A stretch of 64,000 bases of DNA, taken from positions 7,874,001 to 7,938,000 of the forward strand of contig NZ_CP107819.1 in NCBI RefSeq assembly GCF_036346295.1, read 5' to 3'. How positions within the stretch are numbered: the stretch's first letter is position 1; each line of letters begins with the position of its first letter. The notes below the pieces were generated by a model. It ran no database searches, had not been told where the DNA came from, and worked only from the letters and a program-made list of their open reading frames with translations. Positions 53,467 through 61,700 of the stretch are shown in pieces. Source of the DNA: Streptomyces sp. NBC_00536 (lineage in GTDB: Bacteria; Actinomycetota; Actinomycetes; Streptomycetales; Streptomycetaceae). The position numbers were made by a program, and so were the translations under genes.

Positions 53467-54185
53467 TCATCGCCGCCTACGTCCGCCTCGAAGTCCGCCG
53501 CGCCCTGCGCGACACCGGGTTCGTCTTCCTCGGCATCGGCATGCCGGTGGTGATGTACCTGCTCTTCACCAACCTCGGCACCAGCGACCCCGACTGGAAG
53601 ACCGCCTCCATGGTCGCCATGGCGGCCTACGGAGCCCTGGGCGCGGCCCTGTCCACGGGCGCCGGAGTCGCCGAGGACAAGGACAGCGGCTGGCTGCGCC
53701 AGCTCCGCGTCACCCCCATGACCCCGCGTCAGGTGGTGACCGGGCGGGCGCTGACCGGTTCGGTCGTCATCCTGCCCGCCATCGCCGCCGTCCTCGGGGC
53801 GGGCGCCCTCGTCAACGGGGTACGCCTCGACCCCTGGCGGTGGGCGGCCGTCGCCCTCGCGCTCTGGCTGGGGGCGCTCCCCTTCACCCTGCTCGGCATG
53901 GGCAACGGCTACCGGCTCACCGCGCAGACCACCGGCCTCGTCAATGTCGCGTGCAATCTGACGCTCTCCATCGTCGGCGGCCTCTGGTTCCCGGCCGCGC
54001 TGTTCCCGCACTGGCTGCGCACCGTCTCCGGATTCACGCCGACGCAGCGTTTCGCGGAGATCGGGCAGTCCCTCGCGGCCGGGACGGCTCCCGGCCCGGC
54101 GGCCGCCGGGGTGATCGTGGGGTGGGCCTTGCTGTTCGGCGCGTACGCGGTGTTCTCGTACCGCCGGTCCGCGCGGACGGTGTAG
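53463..54185 (+). CDS. ABC-2 exporter, permease
   Basis: A 240-aa membrane protein with six helices of the ABC-2 type (YhgE/DrrB-like). The N-terminal cytoplasmic-membrane start LEVRRALRDTGFVFLG and the end FTPTQRFAEIGQSLAAG are typical. The start overlaps the ATPase stop. Together they may export a lipid or a drug; no two-component or immunity gene is nearby to specify the substrate. Confidence 0.88.
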   Translation: MIIAAYVRLEVRRALRDTGFVFLGIGMPVVMYLLFTNLGTSDPDWKTASMVAMAAYGALGAALSTGAGVAEDKDSGWLRQLRVTPMTPRQVVTGRALTGSVVILPAIAAVLGAGALVNGVRLDPWRWAAVALALWLGALPFTLLGMGNGYRLTAQTTGLVNVACNLTLSIVGGLWFPAALFPHWLRTVSGFTPTQRFAEIGQSLAAGTAPGPAAAGVIVGWALLFGAYAVFSYRRSARTV

Positions 54186-54351
54186 GCCGTCTCTCTCACA
54201 GCCGTCCCTCTCACAGGGGGGCGCGGCGACGCACGGACGTCCGGGTGTTCGTGTGTGGCAGGGGAGTGTCGGGCTCCGCACGGCTGACGGGGGATCAGGT
54301 GCCGGGAACGCATGCTGTGCCCACAGTCAGTGGATCTCGGAAATGAGGCAC

Positions 54352-57300
54352 ATGAGCGTTCCCCTGAGAGTCCCCGGTCACGGGGCCCGGCGGTGGCTGG
54401 GGGGTCTGGCCGCACTCGTCGTGCTGCCCGCCCTCGCCGCGCCGCCGCCCGCCTTCGCGGGGCCGGCCGTCCGGGCGGAGGGCTCGGTCACGGTGACCGT
54501 GGTCCGGGACGTCGACTCCGACGGCAGCTGGACCCCGGCCCTGGAGGTCGGCGAACCGGGCATCCCGGTGACGCTCACCGATGCCGCGGGCCGCACGGGC
54601 CGGGGCGTCACCGGCGCCGACGGCAAGGTGGTGCTGGTCCCGGGCTCCCTCGGACTGACCGGCGGCCGCTACCGGGTCGAGGCCGTCATCCCGCCCGACA
54701 AGCCGTACCTGCGGCCCGCGCAGGCGGGCGGCCCCGCCCCGTCCCTGTCCTCCCTCGTGGAGTTCGTCGACGTGACGAACGCCGGCGCCTCCGTGGTCAC
54801 GGGCGTCCACAACCCGGCCGACTACTGCCAGGCCAACCCGGACCTCGCCACCCCCTGCCACCACCAGAGCGCGCCGGGCCGGGTCGGCACCCGGGCCCTG
54901 GTCTCGTGGCCGTACGACCGCACGGGCGACGCTCCGGCGCCGGCCGACGAGACGACGTACGAGGAGATCGGCGCCACCTACGGCCTCGCCCACCGCCGGG
55001 ACACCGACCAGCTGTTCACCGGCGCGCTGACCAAGCGGCTGATGCCGTACGGTCCCGCCGGCCCGGGCGGGATCTACGTCGTGGACCGCGGCAGCAAGAA
55101 GACCTCGCTGTTCGCGACCGTCCCCGACGCGGGCGACGCCAAGCACTCGGCCGACCTCACCCGCGACACCATGGAGATCAACAACGCGGTCGGCAAGGAG
55201 GGCCTCGGCGACCTCGACCTCGCGAACGACGGCCGGACCCTCTACGCCGTCGGCCTCAAGGCGAAGAGCCTGTTCGTCTACGACACGGACGGCGCGGGCC
55301 CGGGCAAGCCGCCCGCCGCGCCGAAGCAGGTCATCGCCATCCCCGACCCCGGCTGCCCCGGCGGCGCCGCGGACTGGCGCCCGTACGGACTCGGCACGCA
55401 CGACGGAGCCGTGTACGTCGGCGGCACGTGCAGCGCGGAGACCTCGCAGAAGGACGAGGACCTGCGGGCCTTCGTCCTGAAGCTGAACGGCACCACCTTC
55501 GAGAAGGTGATCGAGCACGGGCTGGGCGCCGAGCGCGGCATGGGCTACGCCGCCACCCTCGGCGACACCCACTGGCGCCACTGGCTGCCCACCTGGGACC
55601 CGTACGCCTGGTTCAAGCAGGCCAACTTCCCGCAGCCGCTGCTCTCCGACATCGTCTTCGACCGCGACGGATCGATGATCCTGGGCTTCCGGGACCGGCT
55701 CGGCGACCAGGCGGGCTACGACGCCCTGGCCCCCGAGGGCAGCACCGACACCGCACAGCGGTCCCTCTTCCCCGCCATGGGCGACATCACCCGGGTGTGC
55801 AAGACGGCCACCGGATGGGTCTGGGACAGCGAGTCGGACGCCTGCCCCAACCACTTCACCCCGGGCAGCGCTCCGCCGCAGCAGGACGGCGTGAAGGAGT
55901 ACTACCACGACGACTCCACCCTGGGGCAGCTCGCCGAATCGCTCCAGGGCGGCCTGGCGTTCGCACCGCGCTTCACCAAGACCGTCTCCACGATCGTGGA
56001 CCCGCTGACCATCTTCTCCGGCGGGGTGCGCAAGTTCGACAACACCACCGGCAAGGGGTCGGAGGACTACCAGGTCGACGGCGGGACCGGCTCCTTCGGC
56101 AAGGCGAACGGCCTCGGAGACCTCGAACTGCTCTGTGACGAGGCGCCGGTGCAGATCGGCAACCGCGTCTGGTTCGACCGCGACCGCGACGGCATCCAGG
56201 GCCCCACCGAGGAGCCGGTCCCCGGCGCCACCGTGACCCTCAAGGACAAGGACGGAGCCGTCCTCCAGACCACGCGGACCAACGGCCGGGGCGAGTACTA
56301 CTTCCAGGTCAAGCCGCACACCGACTACCGGATCAGCTACGACGCGACGACGGCGGACACCTCCGCCATCCCGGAGCGGCCCGCCCCCGCCGACCTGGTG
56401 CCGACGGCGAAGGAGCGCGGCACCGACCGGTCCGTGGACTCCAATCCCGACCCCGCCACCCAGACCGAGTCACTGCGCACCGGCGCCGCCGGCGCGAACG
56501 ACCACACGCACGACGCGGGCTATTACATCCCCCCGACCGGCTCGGTCAGCGTCGTCAAACACGACGCGGGGACGAACCGCCCGCTGGCGGGCGCGGTCTT
56601 CCAGCTGTGGCGCGAGTCCAACGGCCGTCCGGGCCTCCAGACCGGCGACCCCGGTGCTGACACCAAGGTCGGCGACCCCTGCACCACCGCCGCCGACGGG
56701 GTGTGCAAGACCGGCAAGCTGCCCCTGGGTTCGTACTACTGGCAGGAGACCGCGGCCCCGGACGGATACGTCCTTCCCGACCCGCCGGTCAGCGGACCGC
56801 ACGAACTGACCGCGCGGAACGCGGAACGCGGCGTCGTCGTCACCATCGGCAACGCGGCGCGCACCGGCGCGATCAGCGTCCTGAAGACCGACGCGGACAC
56901 CGGAAAGCCGCTGGCCGGCGCGGTGTTCCAACTGTGGCACGAGACCAACGGGAGCCCCGGTCTGCAGACCGACGGCAGCGATCCGGACACCCGGGTGGGT
57001 GCGGAGTGCACCACCGGGCGTGACGGGCTCTGCGCCCGCACCGGTCTCCCGCTCGGCAGCTACTACTGGCAGGAGACCGCCGCTCCCCAGGGCCACCGGC
57101 TGCCCACCCCGGCCGTCAGCGGACCGTACGAACTGACGGCGCAGGAGTCCGGCCAGGCGCTGCGCGTCACCCTCACCAACGAGGCCGTACTCGGCAGGAT
57201 CGAGATCATCAAGAAGGACGCCACCACCGGACGGCCGCTGCGCGGCGCCGTCTTCGAGCTGTGGAAGGAGACCAACGGCACGCCCGGACTGCAGACCACG

Positions 57301-57621
57301 GGCAGCCCCGCGGACACCAGGACCGGTCCGGCCTGCGCCACCGACACCGCGGGACACTGCGGCTTCACCGGGCTCGCGCTGGGCACCTACTACCTGCGCG
57401 AGACGGCGGTCCCCGAGGGCTACCGGCTGCCCGACCGCCCGGTCAGCGGCCCGCACACCCTGACCGTCGGCAACTCCGACGCCGGGATCCAGGTCACGCT
57501 CACCAACGAACGCGGTGAGCCGGACAAGGGCAAGGGAGACAAGGGAGACAAGGGAGACAAGGGAGACAAGGGAGACGAGGGAGACGAGGGAGACGAGGGG
57601 GGCCGGGCGCACCGGCACTGA
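54352..57621 (+). CDS. Large secreted protein: SdrD-like and three Cna-B domains with collagen-like tail
   Basis: A 1089-aa secreted protein. After the signal peptide (cleavage near AAPPPAFAGP, ~35) comes a ~500-residue beta-rich region containing YDRTGDAPAPADETTYEEIG and VYDTDGAGPGK-type propeller-like segments. An SdrD B-like domain (~600-715: IGNRVWFDRDRDGIQGPTEE) follows, then three Cna-B/SpaA-like repeats at ~729, ~838 and ~946. Each has Lys (VVKHD, LKTDA, IKKDA), Glu in ETAAP or ETAVP and Asn near its end (IGN, LTN), the residues that form intramolecular isopeptide bonds. The C-terminus is a (Gly-Asp-Lys)4(Gly-Asp-Glu)3 tail. No LPxTG or membrane anchor is present. Probable surface or matrix adhesin. 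Start: ATG 54352, or 54343 with a weaker site. Confidence 0.83.
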   Translation: MSVPLRVPGHGARRWLGGLAALVVLPALAAPPPAFAGPAVRAEGSVTVTVVRDVDSDGSWTPALEVGEPGIPVTLTDAAGRTGRGVTGADGKVVLVPGSLGLTGGRYRVEAVIPPDKPYLRPAQAGGPAPSLSSLVEFVDVTNAGASVVTGVHNPADYCQANPDLATPCHHQSAPGRVGTRALVSWPYDRTGDAPAPADETTYEEIGATYGLAHRRDTDQLFTGALTKRLMPYGPAGPGGIYVVDRGSKKTSLFATVPDAGDAKHSADLTRDTMEINNAVGKEGLGDLDLANDGRTLYAVGLKAKSLFVYDTDGAGPGKPPAAPKQVIAIPDPGCPGGAADWRPYGLGTHDGAVYVGGTCSAETSQKDEDLRAFVLKLNGTTFEKVIEHGLGAERGMGYAATLGDTHWRHWLPTWDPYAWFKQANFPQPLLSDIVFDRDGSMILGFRDRLGDQAGYDALAPEGSTDTAQRSLFPAMGDITRVCKTATGWVWDSESDACPNHFTPGSAPPQQDGVKEYYHDDSTLGQLAESLQGGLAFAPRFTKTVSTIVDPLTIFSGGVRKFDNTTGKGSEDYQVDGGTGSFGKANGLGDLELLCDEAPVQIGNRVWFDRDRDGIQGPTEEPVPGATVTLKDKDGAVLQTTRTNGRGEYYFQVKPHTDYRISYDATTADTSAIPERPAPADLVPTAKERGTDRSVDSNPDPATQTESLRTGAAGANDHTHDAGYYIPPTGSVSVVKHDAGTNRPLAGAVFQLWRESNGRPGLQTGDPGADTKVGDPCTTAADGVCKTGKLPLGSYYWQETAAPDGYVLPDPPVSGPHELTARNAERGVVVTIGNAARTGAISVLKTDADTGKPLAGAVFQLWHETNGSPGLQTDGSDPDTRVGAECTTGRDGLCARTGLPLGSYYWQETAAPQGHRLPTPAVSGPYELTAQESGQALRVTLTNEAVLGRIEIIKKDATTGRPLRGAVFELWKETNGTPGLQTTGSPADTRTGPACATDTAGHCGFTGLALGTYYLRETAVPEGYRLPDRPVSGPHTLTVGNSDAGIQVTLTNERGEPDKGKGDKGDKGDKGDKGDEGDEGDEGGRAHRH
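57535..57597 (+). repeat. Seven 9-bp repeats encoding the collagen-like tail
   Basis: Four copies of GGAGACAAG and three of GGAGACGAG lie in a row and encode Gly-Asp-Lys and Gly-Asp-Glu triplets. Slippage here would add or remove whole triplets without a frameshift. Confidence 0.9.
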
Positions 57622-57646
57622 ACCCGGAGCAGGCACCCCGCAGGTC

Positions 57647-57685
57647 CACCGGACCCCGGCCGCAGCCCGCGGCCGGGGTCCGGTG
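57647..57685. terminator. Bidirectional terminator between Cna-B and DyP genes
   Basis: A perfect 17-bp stem (57647-57663 with 57669-57685) and 5-base loop lie between convergent genes. Confidence 0.85.
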
Positions 57686-57720
57686 CGTCACCCCAGTCAC
57701 CCGGTCGCCCGGCCACCCCG

Positions 57721-58815
57721 TCACCCGGTGTCCACGAGCCGTCCGGCCGGGGGCACGAAGTAGAGCCCCGACCCGAAGGTCTCCGTGAAGGCGCCCAGCG
57801 CGTCGGCCGCCGCGAGCCGCCGCTGGACCCGGGCGAAGAGCCGCGGGTCGTTCAGGTAGGCCAGGAACAGCAGGCCCCGGTCCTCGGGCCCGTTGTCGTA
57901 CGAGTACCCGCGCCGCAGCATCCGGGCCCCGGCGTCGTACCGCGAGTGCGCGAGGCGGACATGGGCGTTGCCCGGGAGCACGTACCGCCCTTCGGGGGTC
58001 TTCGCGAACAGGTCCACCTCCTGCCGCTCCGGACCGCCGCCCAGCGGACCCCCGCCCTCCCGGCGGCGCCCGATGACCTGTTCCTGCCGCGCGACCGGCA
58101 GGGCCAGGAACTCCGCGACCCGGAGCCGGATCCGGCGCAGGACGAGATAACAGCCCCCGGCGTACGGGCCGCTGGTGATCCACACCGAACGCCCGGCCTC
58201 CTCGGGGCCGGGGTTCGCGGTGCCGTCCTTGAAGCCGAGGAGGTTGCGCGGGGCTTCCCCCGGAGCGGCCGCGGGGACGGACCCGGCCTGTCGCCACCGC
58301 GGCCGCAGTACGGGGGCCGCCGCGTCCAGGGCCCGGCCCAGGCGGGCGCAGGCCGCGGCGGTCGGGGCGCAGATCTGCACCAGGAGGTCGCCGCCGCCCG
58401 CGTCGGGGTCGAGGCGGTCCCCCGCGAAGGGCGGCAGCTCCAGAGGCCCCGGCGGGGCGACGGCGGAGCCCGGCGGACAGGCACGGGGGCCGAAGGCGAC
58501 GGTGGCGGTGAGGGACGGGCCGGTGTTCACGCCCTCGCGGGCGAGCAGCCCCGACCAGCGGGCGGCCGCGGCCCGGACGGCGGAGGGGGCGGCGGTGCCG
58601 GGCGCGGCGTCGTAGGAGACCAGCAGCACGTGCCGGGGCTGGGGGTCGGCGATACCCCGCTGACGGCCGCGCGCGGCATCGCCGGGGGCGGATCCAGGTG
58701 CCGGAGCGCCCTGGGGAGTCGGGGGAGCAGGGGGAGTCGGCCCGCATCCGCTCAGCGCGAGCGGCAACACGCCGACGGCTCCGGCGACCACGCCGCGACG
58801 ACTGGGCAAGACCAC
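57721..58815 (-). CDS. DyP-type heme peroxidase, Tat-exported lipoprotein
   Basis: A 364-aa protein. The start (GTG 58815) gives PSRRGVVAG, a twin-arginine motif with Arg6-Arg7, and then LALSGC, a lipobox with Cys24, so it is predicted to be exported folded with heme by Tat and then lipidated. The peroxidase domain carries the DyP motif NLLGFKDGTANP (GxxDG, ~195-206), the heme-pocket segment GNAHVRLAHSRYD (~295) and RRGYSYDNGPEDRGLLFLAYLNDP (~315-338). DyP enzymes oxidise dyes, porphyrins or phenols with peroxide. Here it stands alone, not in an efeUOB operon. Confidence 0.9.
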   Translation of the reverse strand: MVLPSRRGVVAGAVGVLPLALSGCGPTPPAPPTPQGAPAPGSAPGDAARGRQRGIADPQPRHVLLVSYDAAPGTAAPSAVRAAAARWSGLLAREGVNTGPSLTATVAFGPRACPPGSAVAPPGPLELPPFAGDRLDPDAGGGDLLVQICAPTAAACARLGRALDAAAPVLRPRWRQAGSVPAAAPGEAPRNLLGFKDGTANPGPEEAGRSVWITSGPYAGGCYLVLRRIRLRVAEFLALPVARQEQVIGRRREGGGPLGGGPERQEVDLFAKTPEGRYVLPGNAHVRLAHSRYDAGARMLRRGYSYDNGPEDRGLLFLAYLNDPRLFARVQRRLAAADALGAFTETFGSGLYFVPPAGRLVDTG

Positions 58816-58889
58816 GACCGCGCCCCCGAATTATCTGACAAATAGGTGGAAATGGCGTCCTGGGCATCCGGGACGATACACCTCTCCCC

Positions 58890-60206
58890 ATGCGATCCCG
58901 CCTCCGCGCCCTGCTCCTCGTCGCCACCGCCCTGACGGCCCTGGCGAGCACCTCCTGCGCCCCGCCCCCCGACGACTCCGCCGGTTCCCCCGGACCCCAC
59001 GGCCCCCGCGTGCTGCGCGTCCCGGCGCAGTACCCCACCCTCCAGCGGGCCGTGGACCTGGCCCGCCCCGGCGACCTGGTGCTGGCCGCCCCGGGCGTCT
59101 ACCGCGAGAGCGTCACCCTCTCCGCGCCCCGCGTCGTCCTGCGGGGAGCCGACCGCAACGGCACGGTGATCGACGGGGAGTTCCGGCGGGCGAACGGGAT
59201 CACCGTGACCGGCGCGGGATCCGCCGTGGAGAACCTGACCGTGCGCAACCACCTGGCGAACGGCCTGCTGATCACCGGCGTCACCGACACCACCCGGCAG
59301 ACGGGCGCGGGCGGCGGAAAGCACTACGAGCGGCTGGACACCCGCCTCCACCCTCCCCTGCACGGCTTTCGCGCCGCATACGTCACGGCGCACAACAACG
59401 CCCTCTACGGGATCTACGCCTTCGACGCGAGCGACGGCGTCATCGAGCACTCCTACGCCTCGGGCCACGCGGACTCGGGGATCTACGTGGGGCAGTGCTC
59501 GCCCTGCCGGACGGTGGTCCGCGACAACACCGTCGAGCACAACGCGGTCGGGCTCGAAGTCACCAACGCCTCGCAGGACCTGTACTTCCTGGGCAACCGC
59601 TCCCGCCTGAACCGCGTCGGCGCGGCCGTGAACTCCAACGACCTGGAATCCCTCGCCCCGCAGCACGGGGCCGTCTTCGCCGGGAACACCCTCACGGGCA
59701 ACAACGACGCGGCCAGCCCCGAACAGGCGGACGGCGGCTTCGGCATCGGGATCGGCATCGGCGGCGGGCGGGACAACGTCCTGGAGCGCAACCTGATCGA
59801 CGGCAACCGGCACGCGGGGATCCTGCTCACCGACGTCCTCGGCTATCCGGTCACCGGAAACAGGGCCGACGCCAACCGGGTGACCGGCAACGGCACCGAC
59901 CTCGTGCTGACCGCGCCGGGCGCCGCCGGGAACTGCTTCGCCGGGAACGGCGAGACGAGCTCCTCGCCCGAGGGGCTGGCGGCCGCGGCCCCGTGCGGCG
60001 CGCCCGCGGGAGCGTGGCCCCCGGCCGCCGTGGCGCCGCCCGCTCCGGCCGCGCCCGCCGGGCTGTCGTTCCGGCGGGTGCCCGCACCCGCGCGCCAGCC
60101 CTCGATGCCGGGCGCGGCCACCGCGCCCGCCGCCACGGCGGCGGGCATGCCGCCCGCGGACCCGGCGCGCTACCCGCTGCCGGACCCCTCGCCGACCGGG
60201 GGCTGA
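58890..60206 (+). CDS. Right-handed parallel beta-helix lipoprotein (NosD-like)
   Basis: A 438-aa secreted protein with lipobox LASTSC (Cys23). The helix repeats are visible as VPAQYPTLQRAVDLARPGDLV, GITVTGAGSAVENLTVRNH, YGIYAFDASDGVIEHSYASG, NTVEHNAVGLEVTNAS and NTLTGNNDAAS. The fold is shared by pectate lyases, NosD and many surface proteins; catalytic residues of lyases are not recognisable. The last 80 residues are Ala/Pro-rich. Its 3' end overlaps the converging lipoprotein gene by about 37 bases. Role: possible wall or surface carbohydrate binding. Confidence 0.82.
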   Translation: MRSRLRALLLVATALTALASTSCAPPPDDSAGSPGPHGPRVLRVPAQYPTLQRAVDLARPGDLVLAAPGVYRESVTLSAPRVVLRGADRNGTVIDGEFRRANGITVTGAGSAVENLTVRNHLANGLLITGVTDTTRQTGAGGGKHYERLDTRLHPPLHGFRAAYVTAHNNALYGIYAFDASDGVIEHSYASGHADSGIYVGQCSPCRTVVRDNTVEHNAVGLEVTNASQDLYFLGNRSRLNRVGAAVNSNDLESLAPQHGAVFAGNTLTGNNDAASPEQADGGFGIGIGIGGGRDNVLERNLIDGNRHAGILLTDVLGYPVTGNRADANRVTGNGTDLVLTAPGAAGNCFAGNGETSSSPEGLAAAAPCGAPAGAWPPAAVAPPAPAAPAGLSFRRVPAPARQPSMPGAATAPAATAAGMPPADPARYPLPDPSPTGG

Positions 60207-60898
60207 GGCCCGGCGGATGTGGTGGGCCCGGCGACCGTGCCCGTGAAGTCCACGGTCGCCGCCGGGCCCTCGCCGGTGAGCCGGGCCTCGACCCGGCGCA
60301 GCGCCCCCTTCGCATCGACCCAGTACGTCAGCGGCGAGGCCTGCGCCCCTTCGTGGCGCGGCGGCCGGGGGCCCGCGAAGACCGCGTACGGTCCCTCCGG
60401 CCGCCCGTCGGCGCCCGGCAGGCTCCGCCGCCCGAGCCACTGGGCCCCGGACTGCGCGAGCAGCTGCGCGTTCTCCGGGCGGTCGTGCCCCAGCTGGAGG
60501 GTCAGCCGCAGCGCCCGGTCCAGTGGGTCCCGCGTGTACGCCCGCCGCGACCAGCGGCGGGGACCTCCGGCCGGGTCCACGGACACGCTCCCGTCGTCCC
60601 AGGCCAGGGCCCCGGCGACGCCCGTCCGCCCGGGCACCGTGAAGGTCCCCGAGGCGCGGCGGGTGCGGTAGTCGACGACCGCCTCCACCACGGTGACCCC
60701 GGCCGGGCCGGGGACCCGTACGGTCAGCGCGGCGGGACTCGACTCGTACGCCGACAGCCGGACCAGGGCCAGCAGCTGGGCCTCGTCCTGACTGACCGCG
60801 CGGCCGCCCCCGTCTCCACCACCGCCTGCGCCGCAGCCGGACAGGAGGGCCAGCGCCGCTGCCAGCGGCGCGCACAGGAACCGGACGCGTGGGGGCAC
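60170..60898 (-). CDS. Hypothetical lipoprotein, 242 aa
   Basis: The best start is the GTG at 60898, which gives a compact signal peptide (VRFLCAPLAAALALLSGC, Cys22). The frame is open to 61123, but that start lies inside the divergent L,D-transpeptidase gene. The mature protein has a Gly-rich linker and a beta-rich domain (VTVVEAVVDYRTRRASGTFTVPG, LTYWVDAKGALRRVEARLTGEG) resembling LppX/LprG-like or mycobacterial-type lipoproteins that carry lipids. I do not recognise the family with confidence. Confidence 0.65.
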   Translation of the reverse strand: MPPRVRFLCAPLAAALALLSGCGAGGGGDGGGRAVSQDEAQLLALVRLSAYESSPAALTVRVPGPAGVTVVEAVVDYRTRRASGTFTVPGRTGVAGALAWDDGSVSVDPAGGPRRWSRRAYTRDPLDRALRLTLQLGHDRPENAQLLAQSGAQWLGRRSLPGADGRPEGPYAVFAGPRPPRHEGAQASPLTYWVDAKGALRRVEARLTGEGPAATVDFTGTVAGPTTSAGPQPPVGEGSGSG

Positions 60899-61004
60899 CC
60901 GGCCACCCCACCACCACGGACCCGGATGGCCCCGCACCACGGCACGCGACACGGCCGAGCGTGCTCGAATGCCTTGCAAGGGGTCATCGTCTGGAGGCTG
61001 CACC

Positions 61005-61694
61005 ATGGCCGCATCACGGCACCGGTTCCGGGGCCCGCTCGTAGCGGCCGCCTTCACCTGGCTGCTGGTGCTGTGCCCGGTCGCCCCGGCGTCCGCCGCC
61101 CCCGCCGCCTGCACCGCCGACACCGGCCCCTACCAGTGGGAAATGGAGCAGTACCTCCGGCTCCCCGCCGACGGCCGCCAGAGCACGGCCGACTGCGAGG
61201 CCATCCGCGCCTTCCAGCAGCGCCAGCGCCTCGTGCCCGCCGACGGCGGTGCCGACCTGGCGACGTACCGCACCACCCTGGTCGTCGAGGAGCGCCGCCA
61301 CCCCAACCGGGAGGGGAAGTGCCCGGCGCGCGCCCGCAACGTGGTGTGCGTGGACCTCACCCGGCAGCTGCTGTGGGTGCAGTACGACGGCAGAGCCGTC
61401 TACGAGGCCGTCCCGGTCCGCACCGGCAGATGGGGCCAGCAGACCCGCGACGGATGGCACGAGATCACCGACCGCGTCATCGACGAGACCTCGGAGCTGT
61501 ACGACGACGCCCCCATGCCGTACGCCCAGTACTTCTCCGGCGGCCAGGCCCTGCACGGCGTGTACGGCGACCTCTTCAACGGAGGGGGCTCGGCGGGCTG
61601 CATCAACCTCCGACTGGCCGACGCCGAGAGGCTGTGGAACACCACGGGCATCGGTGACCCGGTGGTCGTCTGGGGCCGCAAACCCGCGACCTGA
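61005..61694 (+). CDS. L,D-transpeptidase (YkuD family), secreted
   Basis: A 229-aa cell-wall enzyme. A signal peptide (LVLCPVAPASAA) is followed by a peptidoglycan-binding-like segment (~42-80: EMEQYLRLPADGRQSTADCEA, IRAFQQRQRL) and the YkuD domain (~100-225). The catalytic motif is HGVYGDLFNGGGSAGCINL with His and Cys (~185-203). It forms 3-3 cross-links or attaches proteins to peptidoglycan. The ATG at 61005 follows GGAGG at 7 bases. It converges on a receptor-type kinase gene with 6 bases between stops. Confidence 0.9.
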   Translation: MAASRHRFRGPLVAAAFTWLLVLCPVAPASAAPAACTADTGPYQWEMEQYLRLPADGRQSTADCEAIRAFQQRQRLVPADGGADLATYRTTLVVEERRHPNREGKCPARARNVVCVDLTRQLLWVQYDGRAVYEAVPVRTGRWGQQTRDGWHEITDRVIDETSELYDDAPMPYAQYFSGGQALHGVYGDLFNGGGSAGCINLRLADAERLWNTTGIGDPVVVWGRKPAT

Positions 61695-61700
61695 CGCGGG

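Noticed and set aside
54352..57621. Sortase-anchored pilin
   Set aside because: No LPxTG-like motif, C-terminal hydrophobic helix or sortase gene is present.
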